Positions 27,071 to 35,909 of a stretch of 64,000 nt of DNA are shown one piece after another. Below the pieces are notes generated by a model that saw nothing but the letters and a program-made list of their open reading frames with translations, was not told the origin of the DNA and made no database searches. Every line of letters begins with the position of its first letter. Positions within the stretch are counted from its first letter, which is position 1. A program made the position numbers and the translations under genes. This DNA comes from Negadavirga shengliensis (lineage in GTDB: Bacteria > Bacteroidota > Bacteroidia > Cytophagales > Cyclobacteriaceae): positions 39,046-103,045 of the forward strand of contig NZ_JBHSJJ010000020.1 of assembly GCF_042652345.1 (NCBI RefSeq). Reading direction: 5' to 3'.

Positions 27071-28603
27071 TTAGCCGTTTTCTAGATGGATCTCCTTGTG
27101 TAGGTATTTTGCCAGCGTATTCGAATAACGTTGGGCCTCCCAGATTTCCAAATCCAGATTTTCCTGTCCGAATACCTTGATGGTCAGTTTTCCGTCCTCC
27201 GGGAGGCAATAAACATTTTGGGCCCATTGGTTTTTTGTTTTGTCCAAACCTACGGCTATCCTTAATATTCCCGATAGTAAGGATAACTGGCTACGTTGCT
27301 GTTGGCTGAGTTTCCTGAATTTTTTATGTTTTTTCTTTGGGCCACTTTTTCTGTGATACCGGGCAAGGTATCCTAGGAGGAGTACCTCTTCATTGGTGAA
27401 ACCTCTCAGCAAGCTGTTTTCAATAATGTATCTGGAATGCTTGTGGTAATTTTGAAATTTGACGTAAAGTCCTACATCAAATACCAGACAGGCATGATAG
27501 AGCAGTTCCCTTTCATAATCCCCCGCATGGTGAAGGTGTTTGAGTTGATCGAACAGCTGGAGTGCTAATCTGGCTATATGTTTTTTTTCTTCCAGGTTTG
27601 CCTCATACCTCATGGCCAACAAAAAGGTGCTCCGCTCCCTGACGTTTTTTCCCAAAACAGATTCAGTTACCTGAACACCATGTTTTTCGATATGGTTGAT
27701 GATCATCCCTTCCCGGAGAGATGCATCCGATATGGTGATTTCCTTGGTGCCAGCCAAATGGAGCAGTTCTACCAACAATATAGCGCCTAAGTGTATGGCA
27801 TCCGTTCTGTTGCTACTGATGCCTGTGATTTCAGCCCTTTTCTCCGGAGAAAGCCTGACCAGTTTTTCCCTGAGTTTTTCGAGGTCCTTTAATGAGACGA
27901 CTTCGGCATTGACGGCCTCAGGAGAGGGGTTTTTGGTTTTGGACAGACAGGCTTCCGCAAGGGTCCTTATGGTTCCTGAAGTACCGATAACGCGGTTGAA
28001 ACCTGCTTCCCGGGCTTTCGTCATGTTCTTTTCCGCGGTCTGTCTGATGTGATTTACCAATTCATCCTGAGATTTTTTGTCCAATGCACCTTCATGTCCC
28101 ACCCAGTCCAACAGTCTCAATACACCCAGCTTGATGCTACTGGCATAGTCAATACTGCTATCATCGCCTGTTACCGCTTCTGTACTGCCTCCGCCTATAT
28201 CCAATACCAATACTTTTTCTTTTTTCAATGCGATGGCCCTTCTGACGGCCATAAAAATTAGCCTTGCTTCTTCCTTTCCCGGGATAAGCTGAGGGGAAAT
28301 CCCTGTTTCTGCTATTAGCCGATCCAGAAATTCCCTGCCGTTTTTTGCCTCCCTGGTGGCACTGGTGGCTGAGGTGATGATGTCATCCACCCCATACTGG
28401 TCGGCGAGTTGAACATAGCGTTTGATGGTTTCTATGCCGGACTCGAAGGCTGTTGGACTCAGTTCTTTGGTGGCAAACACTCCGGAACCCAATTTGACCA
28501 TGGTCTTTTCCTGCATAAGAATCTCAAAATTATCTTTGGCAAGCACCTTTACGATGATCATGTGGATGGAGTTGGTTCCGATATCAATTGCAGCTAAATT
28601 CAT
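27071..28603 (-). CDS. ppx: Ppx/GppA-family phosphatase (exopolyphosphatase)
   Basis: The 510-residue protein begins LAAIDIGTNSIHMIIVKV and carries TSATSATREAKNG and KVLVLDIGGGSTEAVTGD, the actin-like ATPase motifs of exopolyphosphatase and pppGpp phosphohydrolase. The C-terminal ~190 residues hold an HD-like helical region (ELLYHACLVFDVG, KHSRYIIENS, LLGYLARYHRK). It should remove phosphate from polyphosphate chains or pppGpp in the cytoplasm. A polyphosphate-type glucokinase lies elsewhere in the window (19455-20210). The gene is a single transcription unit. Confidence 0.93.
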   Translation of the reverse strand: MNLAAIDIGTNSIHMIIVKVLAKDNFEILMQEKTMVKLGSGVFATKELSPTAFESGIETIKRYVQLADQYGVDDIITSATSATREAKNGREFLDRLIAETGISPQLIPGKEEARLIFMAVRRAIALKKEKVLVLDIGGGSTEAVTGDDSSIDYASSIKLGVLRLLDWVGHEGALDKKSQDELVNHIRQTAEKNMTKAREAGFNRVIGTSGTIRTLAEACLSKTKNPSPEAVNAEVVSLKDLEKLREKLVRLSPEKRAEITGISSNRTDAIHLGAILLVELLHLAGTKEITISDASLREGMIINHIEKHGVQVTESVLGKNVRERSTFLLAMRYEANLEEKKHIARLALQLFDQLKHLHHAGDYERELLYHACLVFDVGLYVKFQNYHKHSRYIIENSLLRGFTNEEVLLLGYLARYHRKSGPKKKHKKFRKLSQQQRSQLSLLSGILRIAVGLDKTKNQWAQNVYCLPEDGKLTIKVFGQENLDLEIWEAQRYSNTLAKYLHKEIHLENG

Positions 28604-28956
28604 GGGGTTTTGATGATTTTAAGTAAACCTTGTTAGGACTGACTCGGACACTGTCGTAAAGAATGACCACTTCTCAAAACAGGCACCTTCAGGAATGTGG
28701 AGACCAGGTACGGTATTTGGATCAATATTGAAATACATGATAAAAAGTGAAGTTTGAAACCATATCTTTATAATTATAATAAAAAAAAATAAAAGTAGGT
28801 GCGAAACCCCGTCTTTTATAGAATTTTGAATAATGAAACCTATCTTCTGTAACCATTCTCACAGACTGGGACCGGACGGCATATTAGTTTTGTGTATGAA
28901 TTGAGCGGATGGTTCATAGATCCAAGTAGACCCAAGAAAAAACTAACTGATTTGAA
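28604..28956. other. Intergenic region between divergent ppx and the MBL-rhodanese gene
   Basis: 353 bp. A TAGTTTTG stretch at 28885-28892 may be a -7 element for the downstream gene, but no good -33 partner was seen. Nothing else is recognisable. Confidence 0.4.
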
Positions 28957-30303
28957 ATGAGAAATTATAGCATCAAACAATTCGAGGACAAGGGGCTTGC
29001 CCATTTTTCTTATGCCGTTTTATCAGGCAGCGAGGTCATTTTGATAGATCCGGCAAGGGACCCACAGCCATATTATGATTTTGCCGGAGACCACGGTGCT
29101 GAGATCAAGGGGGTAATAGAGACCCATCCCCATGCAGATTTCGTGAGCTCCCATCTAGAGATCCACCGGCAAAAAGGCGTGTTGATCTACACAAGTGAAT
29201 TGGTAGGGGCTGACTACCCTTACCAATCATTTGATGAAGGGGATGAAATAGTATTTGGAAATGATGTGCGTCTAAGGGCGGTGCATACCCCAGGGCACTC
29301 TCCTGACAGTATCAGCATAGTATTGTCGGAGAAGGGAAAAGATAAGGCGGTCTTTACAGGGGATACCCTTTTTATCGGCGATGTGGGGAGGCCCGATCTC
29401 AGGGAAAAGACAGGTAAAATGCAGGCCAAGAGGGAGGAACTGGCAAGAATGATGTACAATACGCTACGCAGTAAATTGATGGAACTTGATGACGATGTGG
29501 TGGTTTATCCTGCACATGGCTCCGGTTCACTCTGCGGCAAAGCGATGAGTGACGCCAAGCAAAGTACTATAGGAGCGGAAAAGGTGGGGAATTATGCCTT
29601 ACAGCCTATGGACGAAGACGATTTTGTGGATCTTTTGCTGGAAGACCAGCCCTTTATTCCCAAATATTTTCCTTATGACGTAGACCTGAACAAACAGGGT
29701 GCGCCGGCTTATCGGGACAGTGTCAATAAGGTGAGAAAGTTCGATGAAAACTTTCAGCCAGAAGAGGGAGCCCTTGTAGTGGATGGCAGACCGGATCATT
29801 TTTTTAAAAAATCCCATATCAAGGGGGCGATCAACATCATGCTGGATAACAAATTTGAGACCTGGTTGGGCAGTATAGTGGGGCCAGATGAGGCCTATTA
29901 TCTGGTAGCCCAAAATGAACAAGACTTAGCGCGTTTGATTCAAAAGGCCGCCAAGATCGGGTATGAATTAAACATCAAGGGGACTTTCGTCTATACCCGG
30001 CAAGGCGGGGAGCAAATGGATAAATTCGATAAGAAAGCGTTTGAATCTGAAAAGCAGGCCTACACCGTGTTGGACGTAAGAAATGTAAGCGAACTTAAAG
30101 ACAACGGCATATTTAAAGGCGCCATTAACATACCCTTGCCGGAATTGAGGGAAAGGGTGGATGAGATTCCGGCGGATAAACCTGTAGTGGTCCATTGTTC
30201 GGGAGGCTATCGGTCAGCTGTAGGAAGCAGCATTGTGGAAGGTGCCTTAAATGGCCAGCAAGTGATGGATATGGGGGAAGCCATTAAAGATTATATGGAT
30301 TAA
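28957..30303 (+). CDS. MBL-fold protein fused to two rhodanese-like domains (persulfide dioxygenase type)
   Basis: Residues ~1-220 form a metallo-beta-lactamase fold: ETHPHADFVSSH (His57, His59, Asp61), VHTPGHSPDS (His110, His114), FTGDTLF (Asp136) and YPAHGSGS. Position 62 is Phe where the common motif HxHxDH has His. Two rhodanese-like domains follow. The first (~265-345) has Ala in place of the catalytic Cys (YYLVAQNEQ). The second (~365-448) keeps it at Cys414 in VVHCSGGYRSAVG. Such proteins oxidise glutathione or protein persulfides and handle sulfane sulfur in the cytoplasm. It is the first gene of a run of five on this strand. Confidence 0.85.
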   Translation: MRNYSIKQFEDKGLAHFSYAVLSGSEVILIDPARDPQPYYDFAGDHGAEIKGVIETHPHADFVSSHLEIHRQKGVLIYTSELVGADYPYQSFDEGDEIVFGNDVRLRAVHTPGHSPDSISIVLSEKGKDKAVFTGDTLFIGDVGRPDLREKTGKMQAKREELARMMYNTLRSKLMELDDDVVVYPAHGSGSLCGKAMSDAKQSTIGAEKVGNYALQPMDEDDFVDLLLEDQPFIPKYFPYDVDLNKQGAPAYRDSVNKVRKFDENFQPEEGALVVDGRPDHFFKKSHIKGAINIMLDNKFETWLGSIVGPDEAYYLVAQNEQDLARLIQKAAKIGYELNIKGTFVYTRQGGEQMDKFDKKAFESEKQAYTVLDVRNVSELKDNGIFKGAINIPLPELRERVDEIPADKPVVVHCSGGYRSAVGSSIVEGALNGQQVMDMGEAIKDYMD

Positions 30304-30346
30304 TTGTTAAATTGGGGATAAATTCAAATTCCGTCTTTTCAGTATA

Positions 30347-31297
30347 ATGGAAAAATATATTGAGATCATTGGCAACGCTTATTATGGATATTTCCATTAT
30401 TTGGTCAACGAGATCATGTATCCTTCATGGAAAAACTACTTTTGGTGGCTCCTGGGCTTGTCTTTAACCGTTTGGCTGCTGGAACTTGTTTTTCCCTGGA
30501 GAAAAAAACAACCCATATTCCGCAAGGATTTCTGGCTGGATGGTTTTTATATGTTTTTCAATTTTTTTCTTTTTTCCCTTATTGCCTATAACGCCATATC
30601 CAACGTGGCGGTGGAGGCTTTCAATGATTTTCTTGCCCTGTTCGGTATCACCAACTTGGTGGCAATTGAAGTGAATTCCTGGCCCAAGTGGGGGCAACTC
30701 CTGCTGCTTTTTGTTTTGGCTGATTTTATACAATGGAATGTTCATCGGCTGCTGCACCGGGTGCCGGCGCTATGGGAATACCATAAGGTACACCACTCTG
30801 TGGAGCAAATGGGCTTCGCGGCCCATTTGAGATTTCATTGGATGGAAACCATCCTGTATAAAAGTGCCCAGTATGTCCCATTGGCCATGATCGGCTTTGG
30901 ATTGGAAGATTTTTTCCTGGTCCACATTTTCACCACGGCCATCGGCCATCTTAACCATGCCAATTTGAGAATCACTTATGGGCCGTTAAAATATGTGTTG
31001 AACAATCCTATCATGCACATATGGCATCATGCCAAAAAATTACCGGAGGGCAGTTATGGGGTGAATTACGGACTCACCTTAAGCATATGGGATTACCTTT
31101 TTGGTACCGCCTACATCCCCCATGAAGGCAGGGACGAGCCATTGGGCTTTGACGGCGTGGAGGATTTTCCCAAAGGTTTCTGGCAACAGGTGACATATCC
31201 TTTTATCAGACAAAAGCCTTCGCAAAAACCCAATGATCCTCCCAAAAAGAAGGGGAACGTATCTTCCAGTGATTTGATGGAGGAGACCGTCCACTGA
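30347..31297 (+). CDS. Sterol desaturase/fatty acid hydroxylase-superfamily membrane protein
   Basis: The 316-residue protein has four to six hydrophobic helices and the di-iron histidine boxes of the family: HRLLH (133-137), HKVHH (146-150), and later GHLNHAN and IWHHAKK. These proteins hydroxylate or desaturate lipids in the membrane. It starts 43 bp after the MBL-rhodanese gene and its C-terminal tail is Lys/Pro-rich. The lipid substrate is unknown. A role in carotenoid or hopanoid-like lipid change is possible, but nothing nearby supports one. Confidence 0.85.
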   Translation: MEKYIEIIGNAYYGYFHYLVNEIMYPSWKNYFWWLLGLSLTVWLLELVFPWRKKQPIFRKDFWLDGFYMFFNFFLFSLIAYNAISNVAVEAFNDFLALFGITNLVAIEVNSWPKWGQLLLLFVLADFIQWNVHRLLHRVPALWEYHKVHHSVEQMGFAAHLRFHWMETILYKSAQYVPLAMIGFGLEDFFLVHIFTTAIGHLNHANLRITYGPLKYVLNNPIMHIWHHAKKLPEGSYGVNYGLTLSIWDYLFGTAYIPHEGRDEPLGFDGVEDFPKGFWQQVTYPFIRQKPSQKPNDPPKKKGNVSSSDLMEETVH

Positions 31298-31348
31298 TGA
31301 TATTTTTTAAATTAACTTATCCTATCATACCTTTCAGGCAGGAAAAAA

Positions 31349-31381
31349 TTGTTAAGTTGGAATTCCCCAGTCATACCTTTG
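31349..31381 (+). promoter_or_regulatory. Bacteroidota-type promoter upstream of the arsenosugar-type cluster
   Basis: TACCTTTG (31374-31381) fits the TAnnTTTG -7 element, with TTG at 31349-31351. It lies ~70 bp before the first gene of the cluster, suggesting its own transcript. Confidence 0.45.
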
Positions 31382-31451
31382 TGAAGGGGAAAGGTTGTTT
31401 CCTGTAGATGACTTTGATTTATAAACCGTTACCATACTAAACCCTTACGAT

Positions 31452-31784
31452 ATGAAAACTTACTATAACGCGGAAGATTTAAAGAAATTCGGAAAAATTG
31501 AAGAATTCCAAAAGCCGCTGGCGGACAAATTTTTTGATTATTACGGAGAGGTTTTTCAGGAGGGGGCCCTCACGGCCCGGGAAAAATCCTTGATAGCTTT
31601 GGCCGTAGCCCATGCCATTCAATGTCCCTACTGCATAGATGCCTATACTACCGACACGATGGAAAAAGGTTGTGATGAAGAGCAAATGATGGAGGCTGTG
31701 CACGTGGCTGCTGCCATTAGAGGCGGCGCATCTTTGGTGCATGCCACCCAGATGATGAACAGAGCAAAAGAACTATCCATGTAA
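31452..31784 (+). CDS. Carboxymuconolactone decarboxylase-like peroxidase-type protein of the arsenosugar cluster
   Basis: The 110-residue protein is an AhpD/CMD-fold protein with the redox motif CPYC (Cys58, Cys61) in AIQCPYCIDAYTTD, preceded by AREKSLIALAVAHA. Families of this type are regularly found beside the radical SAM gene arsS, as here, where the next gene overlaps its stop codon by one base. It may reduce an intermediate or protect the pathway from thiol oxidation; the exact reaction is not established. Start and length match other small CMD proteins. Confidence 0.88.
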   Translation: MKTYYNAEDLKKFGKIEEFQKPLADKFFDYYGEVFQEGALTAREKSLIALAVAHAIQCPYCIDAYTTDTMEKGCDEEQMMEAVHVAAAIRGGASLVHATQMMNRAKELSM

Positions 31785-32842
31785 TGAAATCACTTAAAGC
31801 CCAAAAAAGCAGATTAGCGGATTCGCAATACGAACTTGAAGTACTGGAAGCCCGAACCCCTACCGGTACGGAGGGAATTGCCTTTGCCAAAAAGCTGGAC
31901 ACATGCGGGCTGTTTCCCTTAAAACCTATCCGGATTGAGATTCTACAGATCAATTTGGGTAAGATGTGTAACCAGGTATGTAAGCATTGTCATGTGGATG
32001 CGGGGCCTGACCGGCAGGAAATTATGAGCCGGGAAACGATGACGCAATGCCTTCATGTGATCCAAAAATACCGCATCAACTGTGTAGATCTCACCGGCGG
32101 CGCCCCTGAGATGAATCCTGATTTCCGGTGGTTCGTTGCAGCCATAAGAAAAATCGATAGGCGCATAAAAATCATAGTCAGGTGTAACCTTACCATTATT
32201 TTGGCCAATCCAAAATACAAAGATCTTCCCCGGTTCTATAAAGAACATGATGTGGAAGTGGTGAGCTCTTTGCCCTATTATACAGCGATGAAGACAGACT
32301 CTCAAAGAGGGGAAGGGGTTTTCAGCAAATCCATCGAGGCCTTAAAAATGCTCAATGAGGTGGGATATGGTGTGGAGGGCTCCGGCTTGGTATTGAATCT
32401 TGTGTATAATGCTTCTGGGGCCTTTCTGCCGCCGTCCCAGGCGGCGCTGGAAGCGGAGTTCAAAAAGAAATTAGCCAAATTATATGGCATAACCTTTAAT
32501 TCGCTCTTTGCGATTACCAATCTCCCCATCAGCAGGTTTTTGGATTATCTGCTGCGAAGCGGCAATTTTGATGAATACATGGAAAAACTGATCGGTGCTT
32601 TCAATCCCACGGCGGCAGAAAATGTCATGTGCAGGAATACGGTTTCCGTGGGATGGGACGGCTATCTGTATGACTGTGATTTTAACCAGATGTTGGAGAT
32701 GAAGGTCGATGTCCCGGGAAACCGGCATATTTCAGAATGGAACCAGGAGACTTTGTCCAACAGGAATATCATGGTCAAACAGCACTGTTTTGGATGCACG
32801 GCGGGGGGAGGAAGCAGCTGTGGGGGAGCCACTGCCCCATGA
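31784..32842 (+). CDS. arsS: Arsenosugar biosynthesis radical SAM protein ArsS
   Basis: The 352-residue protein has the radical SAM cluster motif CNQVCKHCH (Cys62, Cys66, Cys69), followed by HVDAGPDRQEIMS and DLTGGAPEMNPDFRWF. The C-terminal region has TVSVGWDGYLYDCDFNQ and a Cys-rich tail (HCFGCTAGGGSSCGG), as in the ArsS/DUF3641 family. ArsS is thought to join an adenosyl group to dimethylarsinous acid on the way to arsenosugars; the same family was once linked to selenium. The gene overlaps both neighbours, the CMD gene by 1 bp and the glycosyltransferase by 4 bp, so the three are a tight operon. Confidence 0.92.
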   Translation: MKSLKAQKSRLADSQYELEVLEARTPTGTEGIAFAKKLDTCGLFPLKPIRIEILQINLGKMCNQVCKHCHVDAGPDRQEIMSRETMTQCLHVIQKYRINCVDLTGGAPEMNPDFRWFVAAIRKIDRRIKIIVRCNLTIILANPKYKDLPRFYKEHDVEVVSSLPYYTAMKTDSQRGEGVFSKSIEALKMLNEVGYGVEGSGLVLNLVYNASGAFLPPSQAALEAEFKKKLAKLYGITFNSLFAITNLPISRFLDYLLRSGNFDEYMEKLIGAFNPTAAENVMCRNTVSVGWDGYLYDCDFNQMLEMKVDVPGNRHISEWNQETLSNRNIMVKQHCFGCTAGGGSSCGGATAP

Positions 32843-33450
32843 AGAGGCCGGAGAGTAAAGCTTTGATTATCTTTCAGAAAAACCTGATCAAAGGAACGGT
32901 GAAAACCAGACTTGCGGAAACGATGGGGGAAGAGGCCGCGCTTGAAATTTACCGGAAGCTGGTAAAACATACCCATGTGCAGTCTTCCAAAGTAAAAGCA
33001 GACAAATTATTGTTTCTCTCAGATCAGGTTTCGACACAGGAGAAGGTTGGCTATGCTGGTTATCATTGTTATGTCCAGGCTGAGGGAGATCTTGGTTACA
33101 GGATGAAAAATGCCTTTGATCACAGTTTTGCCAAGGGGTACAAAAAGACCATCATCATCGGGACAGATTGTGCGGCATTGACAGACAGTATCATTGAAGA
33201 TGCGTATACCCTGCTGGATGTGAATGATGTAGTAATAGGTCCTGCAATAGATGGGGGGTATTATCTTATCGGGATGAAAAAGGTCATTGACGGACTGTTT
33301 GAGGACATTCCTTGGAGTACTGACCAGGTATTTGCATTGACGGTGGAGAAATTAAAAAACAATCAACTTGAATATGGCTGTCTGCCGGAACTCCCGGATG
33401 TAGACAGTGCCGCTGATTGGGAATCCCAAAAACATTTAATAGGTGAATAA
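32839..33450 (+). CDS. Arsenosugar-cluster glycosyltransferase (TIGR04282-like)
   Basis: The ATG at 32839 overlaps the arsS stop as ATGA, a better start than the upstream in-frame site at 32737 inside arsS. The 203-residue protein is a GT-A-like glycosyltransferase. ALIIFQKNLIKGTVKTRLA is the nucleotide-sugar end, GDLGYRMKNAF and IIIGTDCAAL form the Asp motif region, and VIGPAIDGGYYLIGMKK and DVDSAADW close it. It resembles the DUF2064/TIGR04282 family found next to arsS. It would transfer a sugar in the last steps of arsenosugar making. No ArsM-type methyltransferase gene lies next to it. Confidence 0.87.
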   Translation: MKRPESKALIIFQKNLIKGTVKTRLAETMGEEAALEIYRKLVKHTHVQSSKVKADKLLFLSDQVSTQEKVGYAGYHCYVQAEGDLGYRMKNAFDHSFAKGYKKTIIIGTDCAALTDSIIEDAYTLLDVNDVVIGPAIDGGYYLIGMKKVIDGLFEDIPWSTDQVFALTVEKLKNNQLEYGCLPELPDVDSAADWESQKHLIGE

Positions 33451-33616
33451 TCAGCCGTTGTCCGTCTGTGACAAAACCGCTGGAGCATTGGAGGTTTTGG
33501 AAGGAAAGGATATGCACATCACCGGTCCAACCTATTTCTACGATGGAGGAGGTGCTGTTAGCAAAGGGCTAAAGCCAGTCACCCGGTCGATACTAGACAG
33601 GTACCGCTTAAACTAA
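33443..33616 (+). CDS. Possible small ORF or gene remnant after the arsenosugar cluster
   Basis: A GTG-started frame of 57 codons begins 8 bp before the glycosyltransferase stop and ends at TAA 33616. Its composition is protein-like (TAGALEVLEGKDMHITGPTY, then FYDGGGAVSKGL). I do not recognise it. It could be a small real gene, or the tail of a lost cluster gene. There is no supporting homology. Confidence 0.25.
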   Translation: MNNQPLSVCDKTAGALEVLEGKDMHITGPTYFYDGGGAVSKGLKPVTRSILDRYRLN

Positions 33617-33855
33617 CGTGGGTTCGGGGACGTTTTTGTAGAAAAGCCGTTCCCGAAGGTGTCCAGGACAAGCTATTCCGAGGCGCTAAGGGTGGTTTGT
33701 GTGGTGGAGCCCTGGGAATTCCCTTACGGAAGGAGACTGCCGCACCCTTTTTCCAGCCCTCCAACCCCCTAAAAAGGCTTCGCAGTGACGATAGACGGCT
33801 TTTTGGGAGGTTCTTAGAAACTCAAGTTTAAAATAAAAGGAAGATGCCTGAAACT
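33617..33855. other. Intergenic region downstream of the arsenosugar cluster
   Basis: No gene was recognised. The stretch contains G/C-rich segments and a repeat-like CTTCGCAGTGACGAT motif similar to parts of other Bacteroidota intergenic repeats. Confidence 0.35.
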
Positions 33856-33896
33856 CCAACCCCTGGGAAAGCCCCATGGGTTGGGGTTGGTTTTTT
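33856..33896 (+). terminator. Terminator between the arsenosugar cluster and menB
   Basis: CCAACCCC (33856-33863) pairs with GGGGTTGG (33883-33890), followed by six T. The T-run overlaps the menB stop codon. Confidence 0.78.
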
Positions 33897-34731
33897 ATGG
33901 GATCCACTTGATGTTTTTGAAGTTTGGCTTTCTTTTTTCCAGAAAAGCATCTCTTCCCTCTTTTGCCTCCTCGGTCATATAGGCCAATCTGGTAGCTTCT
34001 CCGGCAAATACCTGCTGTCCCACCATGCCATCATCGGTAAGGTTAAAAGCAAATTTCAGCATTTTGATGGAAGTTGGGGATTTTTCCAGGATTTCCTGTG
34101 CCCATTGATAGGCCGTGCCTTCCAGTTCGGCATGGGGGATAACTGCATTGACCATTCCCATTTCGTAAGCATCCTGGGCCGAGTAGTTTCTTCCCAGGAA
34201 GAAAATTTCCCTTGCCCGCTTCTGACCTACCATTTTGGCAAGATAGGCGGAGCCATAGCCCCCATCAAAACTGGTCACATCGGCATCGGTTTGTTTGAAG
34301 ACCGCATGTTCTTTACTGGCAAGAGTGAGATCGCATACCACATGCAGGCTGTGGCCTCCGCCGACTGCCCACCCAGGCACCACCGCAATCACTACCTTTG
34401 GCATAAAGCGGATCAGCCGCTGGACTTCCAGGATGTTTAGCCGGTGCATGCCGTCATCTCCAACATACCCCTGATGCCCTCTTGCCTTTTGGTCTCCCCC
34501 GCTGCAAAACGCGTATACACCGTCTTTTGTGGAAGGACCCTCACCGGACAGCAAGACCACACCGATGGAGGTATCTTCCCTTGCATCCAGGAATGCATCA
34601 TACAGCTCACTGGTGGTTTTCGGGCGGAACGCATTCCGGACGTTTGGACGGTTAAACGCTATCCGGGCTACGCCGTCACATTTTTTGTAGGTGATGTCTT
34701 CGTATTCTTTGACAGTTTTCCAATTGATCAT
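33895..34731 (-). CDS. menB: 1,4-dihydroxy-2-naphthoyl-CoA synthase
   Basis: The 278-residue crotonase-fold enzyme closes the second ring of the menaquinone head group from o-succinylbenzoyl-CoA. Family marks are YAFCSGGDQKARG, VIAVVPGWAVGGGHSLHVVC (oxyanion hole and bicarbonate-site glycines), DADVTSFDGGYGSAYLA and the C-terminal EGRDAFLEKRKPNFKNIKW. Length is normal. It stands divergently from menE, 104 bp apart, so both may be driven from one control region. MenF, MenD, MenH and MenC are not in the window. Confidence 0.96.
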   Translation of the reverse strand: MINWKTVKEYEDITYKKCDGVARIAFNRPNVRNAFRPKTTSELYDAFLDAREDTSIGVVLLSGEGPSTKDGVYAFCSGGDQKARGHQGYVGDDGMHRLNILEVQRLIRFMPKVVIAVVPGWAVGGGHSLHVVCDLTLASKEHAVFKQTDADVTSFDGGYGSAYLAKMVGQKRAREIFFLGRNYSAQDAYEMGMVNAVIPHAELEGTAYQWAQEILEKSPTSIKMLKFAFNLTDDGMVGQQVFAGEATRLAYMTEEAKEGRDAFLEKRKPNFKNIKWIP

Positions 34732-34835
34732 GGTACTCTTTTTTTTTGCAAGATACAGCCTTGGTCGGATTTTTTTGATTTTAGCACGCCGATAATGCGG
34801 CCTTGCCTATTTTTCTGTTTTATTTGCTGTTGATT

Positions 34836-35909
34836 ATGGGATCAATTAAAGTCGGTCAACAAAATTATTCATTTGAAGCTATCCGGGGCGGTGACTGGAA
34901 AGGCCTTGACAGTGAGTTTGAAAAGGTGTTTGCTTTTTGCAGGGACTGGTTGAGGGGAGAAGGTGAATTTGTGCTAAGAACCTCCGGATCCACGGGTAGA
35001 CCTCAGGAGATCACGGTGAGCAGAGAGCAGATGCGGCTGAGTGCCAACGCCACAAGGGGTTTTTTCAATTTACAACATGGTTGCCGAATGCTTTGCTGTC
35101 TGAATACAGAGATGATTGCCGGTCGCATGATGCTGGTCAGGGCCATGGAATGGGAAGCCGAATTATTACTGGTGACGCCGACATCTCTGCCTTTGGAAAA
35201 CCTGGATAATCCGTATTTTGATTTTGTGGCCATGGTGCCTATGCAGTTGCAGGCCAGTATGGATAAACAAAAATCCCGTCATTTGCTTGATAATATCCGG
35301 GTATTGATCATAGGAGGGGCACCTTTATCCGATGTGTTGAGGGAAAAGGCGAAGTCATTGAAAGGAGAAGTATATCAGACGTATGGAATGACTGAAACGG
35401 TTTCCCATGTGGCTTTGGCCAACCTCAAAGCAGAGGGGCCTTTGGTTTACAGGGCGTTGCCGGGGGTTAACCTGGAAGTAGATGGGGAAAACAGGCTGGT
35501 CATTCAGGCCCCTATGGCAGGCAACCGGACCTTGCAGACACAGGATGTGGTGGACCTGTTGTCCCATAACAGCTTTGTGTGGAAAGGGAGGGTGGATTTC
35601 GTGGTTAATTCAGGGGGAATCAAGATACATCCGGAAGAAACGGAGTCCGTCATTCGGCCTTTGATGCACGAATATTTTCCTGAAAGAAGGTACTTCCTGA
35701 CCGGGATGCAGGATGAATTGCTTGGTGAGGCCCTGGTGCTGGTTGTAGAAGGGGAGGAGGATATCACCAATGCAGGGCATTTTCTGGAAAAATCCGCCGA
35801 AATGTTGGGAAGGTTTCATGTGCCTAAGCAGGTATTTTTCGTAAGAAAATTTTCCATGACGCCTTCCCAAAAAATAAACAGGTTGGAGACCAAGAAGAAT
35901 TTAAGATGA
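34836..35909 (+). CDS. menE: o-Succinylbenzoate-CoA ligase (AMP-binding)
   Basis: The ATG at 34836 removes an N-terminal hydrophobic stretch present in the longer frame from 34803 and gives 357 residues, normal for short Bacteroidota MenE. Adenylation motifs are visible: LRTSGSTGRPQEITVSREQ, LIIGGAPLSDVLREKA, YQTYGMTETVSHVAL and SQKINRLE (catalytic Lys). The enzyme activates o-succinylbenzoate to its CoA ester in menaquinone biosynthesis, the step before MenB, whose gene is divergent next door. Its last codons overlap the DUF2141 gene by 4 bp. Confidence 0.92.
   Translation: MGSIKVGQQNYSFEAIRGGDWKGLDSEFEKVFAFCRDWLRGEGEFVLRTSGSTGRPQEITVSREQMRLSANATRGFFNLQHGCRMLCCLNTEMIAGRMMLVRAMEWEAELLLVTPTSLPLENLDNPYFDFVAMVPMQLQASMDKQKSRHLLDNIRVLIIGGAPLSDVLREKAKSLKGEVYQTYGMTETVSHVALANLKAEGPLVYRALPGVNLEVDGENRLVIQAPMAGNRTLQTQDVVDLLSHNSFVWKGRVDFVVNSGGIKIHPEETESVIRPLMHEYFPERRYFLTGMQDELLGEALVLVVEGEEDITNAGHFLEKSAEMLGRFHVPKQVFFVRKFSMTPSQKINRLETKKNLR

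Noticed and set aside
33844..34440. 198-codon plus-strand ORF over menB
   Set aside because: It is the antisense shadow of the well-supported menB gene.
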